Source: Methanomethylovorans hollandica DSM 15978
GTDB taxonomy: Archaea > Halobacteriota > Methanosarcinia > Methanosarcinales > Methanosarcinaceae
Reading direction: 5' to 3'
DNA: 64,000 bases
Assembly: GCF_000328665.1 (NCBI RefSeq)
Contig: NC_019972.1
Coordinates: 1 to 64,000 of the forward strand
Notes under the pieces: model-generated
What the model was told of the DNA's origin: nothing
Seen by the model: the letters and a program-made list of their open reading frames with translations, nothing else
Databases searched by the model: none
Part shown: piece by piece, positions 42,575 through 51,316 of the stretch
Position numbering within the stretch: position 1 is the stretch's first letter
How the letters are laid out: the number at the start of each line of letters is the position of its first letter
Translations under genes and position numbers: made by a program

Positions 42575-44008
42575 TTACTTTTTAGTTGAAATTGGTTTAT
42601 CTCCAATTTTCTTACCAAACAAAGACTTTACCAATCCTAATTTACCAGTTGTTTTTGGTACGTTTTTCTCTTTTTGTTTGTCGTTGTTTTTTGATGGAGT
42701 TTCAACTGGTTTTGCGATCATACGCTTTTTCATCATTTCTTCATAGAGATTTTTTGGCTCATTAAAGATCCTGTGTATATCCTTCTGTTCGATTCTAGTG
42801 CGATTAAGAACATGTAGTGCCGTTATCCTTAACGGATAATCTAGACAGGTATTTGTTCCAATGACAAGTTTGTTTCTGTATGATAGGTTCGCCATCGTTC
42901 CATCGACATCCATAGGAATTACACTTAGGAGAGGTAATTGACTTTTTTGAATTGCAGCAACAGCTTCATCTAACTGATCGGGAAGTACGCTATTGAGGAT
43001 AATCCCCCTAACCTGTATTTCGGACATGTATTTTTTCAGCATGTCGATTTCAACATTAAGGTTACTTGGAGTAGCAACTGCAATCATTTCAGTGTTGCTC
43101 ATGCTAATAAGTACATTTTTTAAGGTGTTGCTTGTGGCTTCTGTGTCATAGAATACATGACTGAATTTCAGCTGTAGACATCTGTTTATTTCATCCATTT
43201 CACGGCTGATCTGAGACGGGTGACACATATCACTGATAATTGCTCTACCTTTCGATGGTACAAGTGATAATGTATTCACAGGAAGAGGAGATGTAGGAGT
43301 TGACCGGTATCCCAACCTATTGAATATGTATGCAATAGGAAGGCCATAATTGAACTTAAAAATAGAAGGATATATTTCTCCAAGGAATTGTCTGTTTGCC
43401 TCCATCCTGAATTTAAGATCGCTTCTCATCTTTTCTCTATCATCAAGTTTTTGTAAGGTCTCAGGCCTTAATTTGAAGTCTGTATAATTCAGAAGTTGTA
43501 AATGTTCTTGTGTTATTTCGTTATTGTATAGATCTTCATGATAAAGGACATTAGTTAATCCAATCGCCAGTGCCTTTGTCACGATTCTCTGTTGCGTCTG
43601 ATCAACGACTCCTTCAATTCTATCGCGTTGAAGGATTATTTTTGTTTCTTCCGGGAAGTGAGTGTATATATGATATGAAAGTGGGTCATTAAGATTGCAT
43701 AATCTTGCTGCAAGTTCTAATGGTTCTACGATTTCATCTGTATCAATCATTGCAGTCTGATTTTTAAAGATGCCGTTGATTATGTTCTCTGTGGTAATCA
43801 CCATCTCCGATTTTTCAAGTTGTTCAATCTCATCATTTTTTGCAGATGGAATTAACATCTTGGTTGCGGTCTGATTTCTTGTATCTCCATCAACTAAGAG
43901 TGTTGGATCCTCTTTAAGATGGGATATATAGGATGTCACGTTTACGGCAATTGTGGTCTTCCCAGATCCTCCTTTTTCGGAGGAAAACACTATCGATGCA
44001 TTTGTCAT
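42575..44008 (-). CDS. parA: ParA/MinD-family ATPase
   Basis: 477 residues from MTNASIVF. The deviant Walker A KGGSGKTT is at 12-19, switch I VDGDTRNQ at about 39-46 and switch II FYDTEAT near 285. An insert of about 150 residues between switch I and switch II makes it longer than typical ParA (about 250-300). The basic C-terminal tail is lysine-rich. AGGTGACGAGA precedes the ATG. With the next upstream gene it is a candidate partition pair. Its place in a membrane-protein operon also allows a role in positioning the apparatus. Confidence 0.85.
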   Translation of the reverse strand: MTNASIVFSSEKGGSGKTTIAVNVTSYISHLKEDPTLLVDGDTRNQTATKMLIPSAKNDEIEQLEKSEMVITTENIINGIFKNQTAMIDTDEIVEPLELAARLCNLNDPLSYHIYTHFPEETKIILQRDRIEGVVDQTQQRIVTKALAIGLTNVLYHEDLYNNEITQEHLQLLNYTDFKLRPETLQKLDDREKMRSDLKFRMEANRQFLGEIYPSIFKFNYGLPIAYIFNRLGYRSTPTSPLPVNTLSLVPSKGRAIISDMCHPSQISREMDEINRCLQLKFSHVFYDTEATSNTLKNVLISMSNTEMIAVATPSNLNVEIDMLKKYMSEIQVRGIILNSVLPDQLDEAVAAIQKSQLPLLSVIPMDVDGTMANLSYRNKLVIGTNTCLDYPLRITALHVLNRTRIEQKDIHRIFNEPKNLYEEMMKKRMIAKPVETPSKNNDKQKEKNVPKTTGKLGLVKSLFGKKIGDKPISTKK

Positions 44009-44026
44009 TCTCGTCACCTGCTGAAC

Positions 44027-44545
44027 TTAATTTTGTAAGAACTGATCTAGAAATCCTTGGGATTCTTCCGGTTTTGAATCAGATTTGTTTGTTGTTTCAA
44101 TATCCTTTTTTTGGAGGTCTCTGATAGGACTGACTAGAGAACTCTCGGGTGTTTTTGGTACTGAGTTATTATCATTACTTGGAGTTCTGGTAAATGAATT
44201 ATTTACGATTTTTAGGATAGCGTCAGGTGTTAATCCCATCTTGTTGAGTTGATTTGTGATTCCAGCAGCAATTTTTTGTTCTTGCATGCTTTCATTTATC
44301 TTTAGTGCCTGTCCTACTACAACTGCTGTATCAATCGAATGCGTTTCTCGCATCAATCGTATTGTCATTTCCATGGTATAGAGTTGGTTTGTCATGATGC
44401 CAATTGTATATGGTGCAAGACGAACCTTTCCTTCTGTGTCAATTACAAAAAGAGGGCTTTTTTGGACTGAATCTCTAAGTTGTTGTTGAAGAGATTCAAA
44501 CAGGGGATAATTACCATTCAGGAGATTGAACATTAGTTTATCCAT
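44027..44545 (-). CDS. Putative partner of ParA
   Basis: 172 residues: a helical N-terminal two thirds (MDKLMFNLLNGNYPLFESLQ...) and a low-complexity, proline/serine-rich tail ending GFLDQFLQN. There is no clear DNA-binding motif. It starts the operon, 18 bases before parA, where a ParB-type or regulatory partner would be expected. The assignment rests on position only. Confidence 0.55.
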   Translation of the reverse strand: MDKLMFNLLNGNYPLFESLQQQLRDSVQKSPLFVIDTEGKVRLAPYTIGIMTNQLYTMEMTIRLMRETHSIDTAVVVGQALKINESMQEQKIAAGITNQLNKMGLTPDAILKIVNNSFTRTPSNDNNSVPKTPESSLVSPIRDLQKKDIETTNKSDSKPEESQGFLDQFLQN

Positions 44546-44881
44546 AGTATTGATTCCTGTATTGTTGTCTTAAATATTCTAGATTCAGGCTATATACTAC
44601 CAATGATGTTAAAGAATGCTTTTTTTCATAGGTAATATATGATTCGAATCGTAAGTATTATAGTTAACACTATCTTGATAGGTATCTGTTTTCAAAAACT
44701 GACTGAACATACATAAATGTATATGTTATGGACTATCAGATTTTTGAATGACTATTAGAACGATTTATTGTCCATATACTATATATAGATTTACTACAAT
44801 TGTTAAAAGAAAGAAATAAAATAAATCTTACTTTGAAAGTGCTGCAATTCTAAACTGAATTCTTTCGCAGAGGTAGAGTTA
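44546..44881. promoter_or_regulatory. Divergent promoter region
   Basis: TATA-like CTATATATAG near 44780 serves the rightward small genes; on the minus strand GTAGTATATAG near 44590 serves the ParA operon. No gene or repeat is seen; it could also hold a partition site. Confidence 0.4.
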
Positions 44882-45055
44882 ATGGAAGGTTTCAACCAAA
44901 TATTTATAAAACTCATTAATCTTGTTCTGGATATGTTTGTTTATCTTTCAGGAAAAGTTAGTATGAGCATGTTGTTTTTCTATTTAATATCGATTGTTTT
45001 TTTTGCAATGGCAATATCATCAAATCTCTTATCCCTTTCGATTCACGGAGGATGA
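44882..45055 (+). CDS. Small membrane protein
   Basis: 57 residues: an amphipathic start MEGFNQIFIKLINLVLDMF, one hydrophobic segment and the end SLSIHGG. AGAGGTAGA lies before the ATG. Its last codons contain the GGAGG used by the next gene. Confidence 0.5.
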   Translation: MEGFNQIFIKLINLVLDMFVYLSGKVSMSMLFFYLISIVFFAMAISSNLLSLSIHGG

Positions 45056-45059
45056 AAAA

Positions 45060-45347
45060 GTGTTTGGAAAGAAAATGGAATTTGCACTTATTTTTGATGA
45101 TATCATTAATCTTTTTTGTGAGGCATATACATGTCTCGCAATATCGATTATGATTTCTTGTTTCTATATTATTGTACAAAGCGCACTATGTTTTGCTTAT
45201 TCTCACATGGGAAAATACGTTTTATATTCAGTAGTAGCTCCATTTAGAGATGTTCCTGTGCTCGGAGGAGTAATTGAAGTATATATAGATCATTTAATAT
45301 CACAGGATACACAGGCATATAATGCATTTATGGCATCAAGTTTCTAA
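45060..45347 (+). CDS. MFxxK small membrane protein outside the main operon
   Basis: 95 residues from a GTG start: MFGKKMEFALIFDDIINLFC, a hydrophobic segment (about 22-48) and a soluble tail. GGAGG lies 8 bases before the GTG. The longer ATG frame from 44994 overlaps the previous gene and lacks a binding site. The start matches the MFGKK products of the 27-30 kb operon. Confidence 0.65.
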   Translation: MFGKKMEFALIFDDIINLFCEAYTCLAISIMISCFYIIVQSALCFAYSHMGKYVLYSVVAPFRDVPVLGGVIEVYIDHLISQDTQAYNAFMASSF

Positions 45348-45352
45348 AAAAA

Positions 45353-47500
45353 TTAGCTGTTTTCTTCTACAAGAGAAGAAACCAATTCTATTTCTTTGTC
45401 AATATTTGGCGTGTAAATAATCCTGCTTTTTGTCTCTTTTTTTTGTTCTTGACAATTTTCATTCTTACACTGGAAGCATGGTCCTTTTCCTAATCCCCAT
45501 TTATAATCTCTTTTTTCTGTATGTACAATGAACATTGGCAAGTTCGATTCAGGACACAAACCTACAATTTCCAACGTTCCAACTTTAGGAATTGATAGAA
45601 TATTTTTACATTCAGGATATCCATAACAACCTACGAATCTACGGAGTTCTCCATCTGGGTCAGTATATTGCTTAACGGTAAGTGCTTTTTTACATTTTGG
45701 GCATTGGCCTACGATCTGGAACTCTGGACTAATCAGTATCTTCTCAAGATTTTCTTGAATTTTATTTTCGTTTAATATAATTGATTTTGAAACCAATTCT
45801 ATCAAATGAATTCCTTGATTAATTGCATCATCAAATGTTTTTTTACTTGAAAGTACATCAAGTGAAAGTAAATTAAATGAATTCCTGATATTGAATGAAG
45901 TTATTATTGGAACATTTTTTTGGAAGAGTTTTACAATCTCTTTACCAAGGGATGTTGTCTTTAGATTTTTCTGAGATCGAGATAAAAAACCTCTTCTGAT
46001 ACAATTTTCAATTATTTTTGTAGTATTAAATCCAGAACTTTCTTTATGAGCATGTGTATATATGTCAAAATAGGAGAACGGCTGAAGCTGTGGTTTTATT
46101 TTGCTCATTCCAATTTTTTTTAATGGGAACTGATCACCAGGTACACAATTTAGAGGAGATCTTAGTTCAATCAGGTCAAAAATATATGTCCCTGTCCACC
46201 CATTATTCAGGATTGTTCCATTAATACAATAAAAATTCTCATTTCCTACCGAAAAACTGATTTTTTGTTGTTCGATTTCAAATGGTCCGGAAAGAAGGCC
46301 AGCATAGTGCCTGAATATTATTGAAAATACACCTTGCATCTTCTTATCTTTATCGTGTTGCATTGCAAGTGGCCTGCAGGGGTATATTGGAGTTGTTTTT
46401 CTTGAACTAGTCCCTCTGTAAGTGCTTCCATTTTCGAGAATCTTTTCACAGATCGTAGTAAATCTCTTTTTAAAAAGCGTCCATTCTTTCAAAGGAGACA
46501 AAAAATCAAAATCTATAGGATATTCTTGTTCATTCGTAAAAGGATATGATATGTAACCGAGTTTATATAGTTCTTGTAAAACATTAATTATTTCATTTGT
46601 AGATATATCTAAATGTTTACCGCATTCTGTCATCAAAGATGCAAAATTCAGGGGTTTGGGAGGAGCTATTCTTATTATTCTATTTTCAATATGCTGTACT
46701 GTTGCAACAGTATTTATGCTTTTGATTTTTTTCATCCGTCCACTAGCTTCTTGTTTTGAACTAAATACGTTTTCTATTGGCTCAATAACTACTCCTATTT
46801 TATTTCCAATATCAATTTTACCAAAAATGCTCCACTTTTCGTTTATCCTCTCTTTTTCAATGGCTTCTTCGTGTTCAAGGATCAAATTTAATAAAGGTAT
46901 TTGACAAGTATCAATCACAAAGTATCCGATATGATCTCTTGTCTTTTTTGAAAGATAGTTGGATAATTGATAAGTGAGTACGTTTTGATATATGTGTTCA
47001 AGCATCATCAGGACATTGTAACTATCGGCTTTTGATTGTTCAATTGATTCAGGATTAAATAAATTTCTTTTAATATCTCTGTATGAGAATGTGTTGCATC
47101 TCATTCTTTTGACAGGAATCGAATATTTCATTTTAGAGACGAGTTTTGCTACCTCTACAGCAATGCAATCGCCTTCTGGAGTATTTTCGGTGGCAACAAT
47201 CACTAAATCTGATTTTGGAATAACTGATTCCAATAAGTATGTTGCTTCACTTTCCTTATCTTGCATTTTTATTGGACGTGATAGGAAATCTGTATATTTA
47301 ATATCTTTTTTTTGCGGAAACACATAGCTATAATCCATAAGATGACCACTAAAATAAGTTATTTTGTAAAGAGTATTATTCCACTTAATCTCGATTACAG
47401 GTATTCCTCTCACGTTGTATGTGTAAGAATCCTCTCCCAATGCTTGGGTAATTTGAGTTGCATAAGCATGTTTAGTAGTTAATATGGCTATAGTTCGCAT
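45353..47500 (-). CDS. Type IA topoisomerase-like protein with altered active site
   Basis: 715 residues with the order Toprim, topoisomerase body and C4 zinc fingers. The expected catalytic tyrosine is in GYISYPFT (Y319), but the arginine after it is F. In the Toprim domain the usual DxDxEGE reads ENTPEGD (105-111), so both metal-binding aspartates are replaced (E and T), and the early glutamate is T. The zinc fingers (CPKC ... CYGYPEC and GPCFQCKNENC) are intact. It may be a weak enzyme with another metal site, or a DNA-binding derivative. GGTGATTAT precedes the ATG. Confidence 0.8.
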   Translation of the reverse strand: MRTIAILTTKHAYATQITQALGEDSYTYNVRGIPVIEIKWNNTLYKITYFSGHLMDYSYVFPQKKDIKYTDFLSRPIKMQDKESEATYLLESVIPKSDLVIVATENTPEGDCIAVEVAKLVSKMKYSIPVKRMRCNTFSYRDIKRNLFNPESIEQSKADSYNVLMMLEHIYQNVLTYQLSNYLSKKTRDHIGYFVIDTCQIPLLNLILEHEEAIEKERINEKWSIFGKIDIGNKIGVVIEPIENVFSSKQEASGRMKKIKSINTVATVQHIENRIIRIAPPKPLNFASLMTECGKHLDISTNEIINVLQELYKLGYISYPFTNEQEYPIDFDFLSPLKEWTLFKKRFTTICEKILENGSTYRGTSSRKTTPIYPCRPLAMQHDKDKKMQGVFSIIFRHYAGLLSGPFEIEQQKISFSVGNENFYCINGTILNNGWTGTYIFDLIELRSPLNCVPGDQFPLKKIGMSKIKPQLQPFSYFDIYTHAHKESSGFNTTKIIENCIRRGFLSRSQKNLKTTSLGKEIVKLFQKNVPIITSFNIRNSFNLLSLDVLSSKKTFDDAINQGIHLIELVSKSIILNENKIQENLEKILISPEFQIVGQCPKCKKALTVKQYTDPDGELRRFVGCYGYPECKNILSIPKVGTLEIVGLCPESNLPMFIVHTEKRDYKWGLGKGPCFQCKNENCQEQKKETKSRIIYTPNIDKEIELVSSLVEENS

Positions 47501-47510
47501 ATAATCACCT

Positions 47511-47531
47511 AAAAAATGGGGGAAACCCCCA
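47511..47531 (-). terminator. Intrinsic-type terminator upstream of the topoisomerase gene
   Basis: TGGGGG 47517-47522 pairs with CCCCCA 47526-47531 around AAA; on the minus strand T6 follows directly. It ends the surface-protein transcript just before the topoisomerase start. Confidence 0.75.
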
Positions 47532-47553
47532 ATAATTCATAAAAACATTCGTT

Positions 47554-48825
47554 CTATTTCTTAGTGTAAGATCCCTGGATTCTCCGTTGAACTGTATCAG
47601 GCATGACGATATATTGATAGTTTTCATTACCTATCTGAATAGTAGCAGTCTTAGGGACTATAGCTAATGAATACGCTTCTTCTAATGTACTGGTTTTTTT
47701 CAGTTCAGAATTGTCTACAGTAAGTGAAGTAATCTGATATTCACTTGAATTTGTACGCAAGAGGACAGCAGCTTTCTGTTTTCCCGAAGTGGATACATTA
47801 AAGCTGAATGAATCATTAGTTAATATCATGTTTGAAAGTTTGCATTCAGGGTTCAGTATAACAGGAACTACTGTTGTTTCATTATCAAAACTGAAAAAGT
47901 CTATGATAATACTTAATTTTTTGCTTGCGAGTAATGAGACATACTCATCAAGAGCAGTATCATCTTTTTCATTGATGCCCATGAGCACGGATCCTTTTTT
48001 ACCCATGAATGTTATTTTATCTCTATCATTGCGTATTTCTCCATTTCCAATTAGAACAAAGGTGTTATGATATATTCCACTAGTACATTTGATTACTTGA
48101 GGATTGTATCCTGAAAACTCAGATACTTTGAATTCTTCGGGTATGACCACTTCAACAATTCCATCATCATTGAAATTTATGTAAAAGTACCCATCTTGTT
48201 TGTCAATTACATTTATGCTTGCATTTGCAGTCTTAAAAGTCGCAATTCCACTACTGTTTAAAATCCCGGTTATTTTGGAACCCACATAGCCCTTTCCTTT
48301 TCCACAGTTGATTCCGGAATTTTGTAGAGGGTATGCTGCCAGTGATTTGAAATATTGGTCTTCTCCGATATATAGTCTGGAAAGGAGGAAGTCCGTCTTT
48401 GCTACTTTTGAATGATTGAAGTTTATCCATTTCCATGTAGTACTATCTCCATTAAGTGAAGTCGAAGGTGCTAATTTAACTTCTACATAGCGTTTTCCAC
48501 TAAGAGGAACTACCAATCCATCATAGTTTTTTACATTTCCATTATAATTCACGTTAACTTCGTATGTCTTTCCTCTTGTTACTGATAATCCAAAAAGACC
48601 TTTAGGATCAGTTGTTGTTGTGTATATCTTATCAGTATCGAGATTTCTGGCAGTAACAGTTGCACCATAGAGCCCGATACCCAAGTTATTTGTAACTTTT
48701 CCATATAGATTAGCAGAATTGAATTCCTCTTGGTCAATTAATGATGGACGAATATCAAGAGGAGTTGCAACAGCGGTTCCTACCAGTATAATGGCTAAAA
48801 GCAAAATGCCTAATTTTTTGTACAT
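47554..48825 (-). CDS. Exported protein with a carboxypeptidase-regulatory-like domain
   Basis: 423 residues: signal peptide MYKKLGILLLAIILVGTAVA, then a beta-sandwich repeat (about 35-110, LYGKVTNNLGIGLYGATVTA, TTTDPKGLFGLSV) of the carboxypeptidase-regulatory/CarboxypepD_reg type, then an unknown strand-rich part. It lacks a C-terminal anchor. GTGATT precedes the chosen ATG. It follows the primase genes by 4 bases, so it is cotranscribed with them, an odd pairing of replication and surface functions. Confidence 0.75.
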   Translation of the reverse strand: MYKKLGILLLAIILVGTAVATPLDIRPSLIDQEEFNSANLYGKVTNNLGIGLYGATVTARNLDTDKIYTTTTDPKGLFGLSVTRGKTYEVNVNYNGNVKNYDGLVVPLSGKRYVEVKLAPSTSLNGDSTTWKWINFNHSKVAKTDFLLSRLYIGEDQYFKSLAAYPLQNSGINCGKGKGYVGSKITGILNSSGIATFKTANASINVIDKQDGYFYINFNDDGIVEVVIPEEFKVSEFSGYNPQVIKCTSGIYHNTFVLIGNGEIRNDRDKITFMGKKGSVLMGINEKDDTALDEYVSLLASKKLSIIIDFFSFDNETTVVPVILNPECKLSNMILTNDSFSFNVSTSGKQKAAVLLRTNSSEYQITSLTVDNSELKKTSTLEEAYSLAIVPKTATIQIGNENYQYIVMPDTVQRRIQGSYTKK

Positions 48826-48829
48826 GTAA

Positions 48830-50200
48830 TCACTCACGAATCTCTAAACATTGTCGGTTATCTTTTTTTATGTAGTATTGTTCTGGAAAACTCAGGGATG
48901 ATATCCAGCACCTGGGACATTGATTATATCCGATGCAATAAGGAACAAAACCTGAATGACCATAAAGGTATTTTGGTGTTTCGTTTTCATCGATTAAAGA
49001 ACGTAGTTGTTCATTTGTCAGATTATATGAATACTTTTCAAGGCCAATAATATCTTTGATTATATAATGGCAATCTTCAATGGTATAGAACCATAGCAAG
49101 GTCGAAAACATAGGAACTAATACATTATGAGGTCCTCCTTTCATTTCAAATATTTTTTTCATGCACGGGAATTGCACGAGTTGACCTATATCTTCAAATG
49201 TTTCAAGATTTATTTTGGGTTTTATAGGATATAATGTGTATTTCAACCATGTACCACATTTTCTTATGCGTACTTTGTTTTTAATAAGAGGAGAAGAGAG
49301 GAGATCATGAATATTATTTTTGATATCAGAATGTTTTTTTTGCAAGGATTCATTTGTTCTGGTAGAAGCATATTCCTGTAGTAGGTATGAGATAATTGCT
49401 TTTTCATGTTCATTTTCTGGTTTGTATTTATCTAGCAGGTTTCTGATTGCTGAAACTGTGAGTTCCCGTTTAACCATTTTCTTGTCATCAAGAATATTGT
49501 ATAATAGTTTGAAACGGGTAAGGGTTAATTTATCAATATATGATAGTTTATTATATTCTTTTGTTCGAATTGATTGTTCGAATGATTCAATTGTTGTTTC
49601 AAATTCAAGTCCTCTTTCTATAAAAGAAGGGTTTGCTTTTATTACGATTTCTGATATTTTATTCAGTTCCAATTGGCTGTCGGTGATCCAGTATGCAAGT
49701 TGGTACAATATATATTCATTTCCAACGATTACTTTAAAATTATTGAATCCCTGGACATAATTAACCATATTGCTAATACAGCATTCCAAAGGAATCAGTA
49801 AGGTATTATCTTTTCTTTCAATTACTAATTTATCAATATAGAGGTTTTTAGATAACATTGCAGAAAGGTCTTTATCACTCAGACTCACAACTTCCTCTTT
49901 AGCAACAGAGAACATGATTTCATTGCACTTTTGCTGGAATGATTTATTGAGTTTTCTATGTTTTCTTGATAGTTGGAATGCCAAGAAGTATGCCATCATA
50001 AATACAAGCGGTTTTCCTTTAAGCAGGCACTTTAGTATCTCATTGCTTGTATTTTCTGGATTTAGAAACTGGTAGAGGATATTATTAAACGCTGGATTAG
50101 TTATCTGTTCAGCATTTATGTTACTTGTGAGTTCTCTGGATATTGTTTCTTCTGGGTACATATCAGAAAACAATAGCATAGCATGTTGCTTTTCCATCAT
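48830..50200 (-). CDS. priL: DNA primase large subunit (PriL-like)
   Basis: 456 residues. The C-terminal 120 residues carry the expected iron-sulfur cysteines: C in FPCMKKIFEMKGGPHN, C in TIEDCHYI, and the pair in VPYCIGYNQCPRC. The N-terminal helical part (about 300 residues) is divergent. The identification is supported by the 4-base overlap (ATGA) with the upstream PriS gene. CAGGAG precedes the ATG. It would regulate primer length and bind the initiating nucleotide. Confidence 0.8.
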   Translation of the reverse strand: MMEKQHAMLLFSDMYPEETISRELTSNINAEQITNPAFNNILYQFLNPENTSNEILKCLLKGKPLVFMMAYFLAFQLSRKHRKLNKSFQQKCNEIMFSVAKEEVVSLSDKDLSAMLSKNLYIDKLVIERKDNTLLIPLECCISNMVNYVQGFNNFKVIVGNEYILYQLAYWITDSQLELNKISEIVIKANPSFIERGLEFETTIESFEQSIRTKEYNKLSYIDKLTLTRFKLLYNILDDKKMVKRELTVSAIRNLLDKYKPENEHEKAIISYLLQEYASTRTNESLQKKHSDIKNNIHDLLSSPLIKNKVRIRKCGTWLKYTLYPIKPKINLETFEDIGQLVQFPCMKKIFEMKGGPHNVLVPMFSTLLWFYTIEDCHYIIKDIIGLEKYSYNLTNEQLRSLIDENETPKYLYGHSGFVPYCIGYNQCPRCWISSLSFPEQYYIKKDNRQCLEIRE

Positions 50201-50976
50201 ATTACTCCTGTAGTAATAACATTAAATTCTTCTCCGGGTTTCAGTAATGTCTTAATACGATTTACTTTACCATGTAGACTTCCAGGGATTCTTAGTACTC
50301 GGTTATCTCCATACGTTACAACTTTATCAACAGGGATCCCTATCGTTGTAAAGTAGGATGCAAGGAATCCCCTTGTTTCTTTTTTAAGCTCTGTCATTCT
50401 AGGATATGTGCATTCCAGATGAGCTCCCTGCCCACTAAAATATACCAATATTTCATTTTCAGGAATGCCAATTTCAAGTAGAATTTGCTTGAGTTTGTGA
50501 ATTCCCTTAATTGCAAGGGATATACAATTAAAACAGTATGGGTAGTTCCTTGGATTTAAATTTCGGATGTAATCTAACCTGCTGATAAATTCAGGACTTC
50601 CTTCCTTCAAATCACCAAATTTTGGATGATGCTCGCATTTTGCATACTTTGCTACATCCTTTGCATCAATATCAACAGTGAATAAGGATCCTGTCCCATA
50701 ATAGGCAGAAATGGCCCCATTTTCAATAAGGAAATTTTTTAGTTCATCGAATGTCTGGAACTGTATAGCTTTACCAAGTGTTCCCCGGATGAACTTCTCA
50801 TTCCTATCGATACATGCCCATTCTGGAACCGTACGAATTGATTTTATAAAGCTTGATGCATTCTGTTCGAAAAGAAACTGGAATTTTGTATTATAGAACT
50901 GATGAATTTCTTCTTGAGAGGCCGGTCTCCAGGTAACATGAGTTGGCTCCCATTTGTAAATGTTATTTATGTCTAT
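50197..50976 (-). CDS. priS: DNA primase small subunit (PriS-like), ATA start
   Basis: 259 residues if read from ATA. Catalytic DID at about 102-104 (SLFTVDIDAKD), SGQGAH at 181-186 and RIPGSLHGKVNR at 229-240 are the archaeo-eukaryotic primase motifs. The frame has no ATG, GTG or TTG before the DID motif; the first is a TTG after it. The best site is GAGGCGATACT before ATA-GAC-ATA-AAT, which resembles the hel308 start ATG-GAC-ATA-AAT, so an ATG may have mutated to ATA. A frameshift in the A5 run at about 51000 is the alternative, linking an out-of-frame ATG. Confidence 0.8.
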   Translation of the reverse strand: MDINNIYKWEPTHVTWRPASQEEIHQFYNTKFQFLFEQNASSFIKSIRTVPEWACIDRNEKFIRGTLGKAIQFQTFDELKNFLIENGAISAYYGTGSLFTVDIDAKDVAKYAKCEHHPKFGDLKEGSPEFISRLDYIRNLNPRNYPYCFNCISLAIKGIHKLKQILLEIGIPENEILVYFSGQGAHLECTYPRMTELKKETRGFLASYFTTIGIPVDKVVTYGDNRVLRIPGSLHGKVNRIKTLLKPGEEFNVITTGVI

Positions 50977-51316
50977 AGTATCGCCTCTAGTATCGTTATT
51001 TTTGAGTACAATCTTGAATTGGTTTAGAGAAAATCATTTAGACTATAAGCTTTAGTTTTTATTATATATCTCTTATATCAAGAATCTACTTAAAAATATT
51101 GTGGTGTTTTTAATCTCTATCGTTTTTTCAAACTAAAGTATAAATACTATTTAAGACATGTTTAAGTGTAGCAAGATACACTGCAGAAAATGCAATTGTA
51201 GCTTACCAACAACGAAGAAGAAAGCGGAAGCTATAATCACTGATTTTGTTTCAATGTGAATTGATTTTCACGAACAAACGATGTATAGCAGCAGACATAT
51301 CCAAAGCGGAGGGATT
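50977..51316. promoter_or_regulatory. Divergent promoter region
   Basis: Separates priS (left) from the TadC-like gene (right). TTATATATC near 51060 is a TATA candidate. GTAAATGATTTTCTC-type frames here are short. No other feature seen. Confidence 0.35.
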
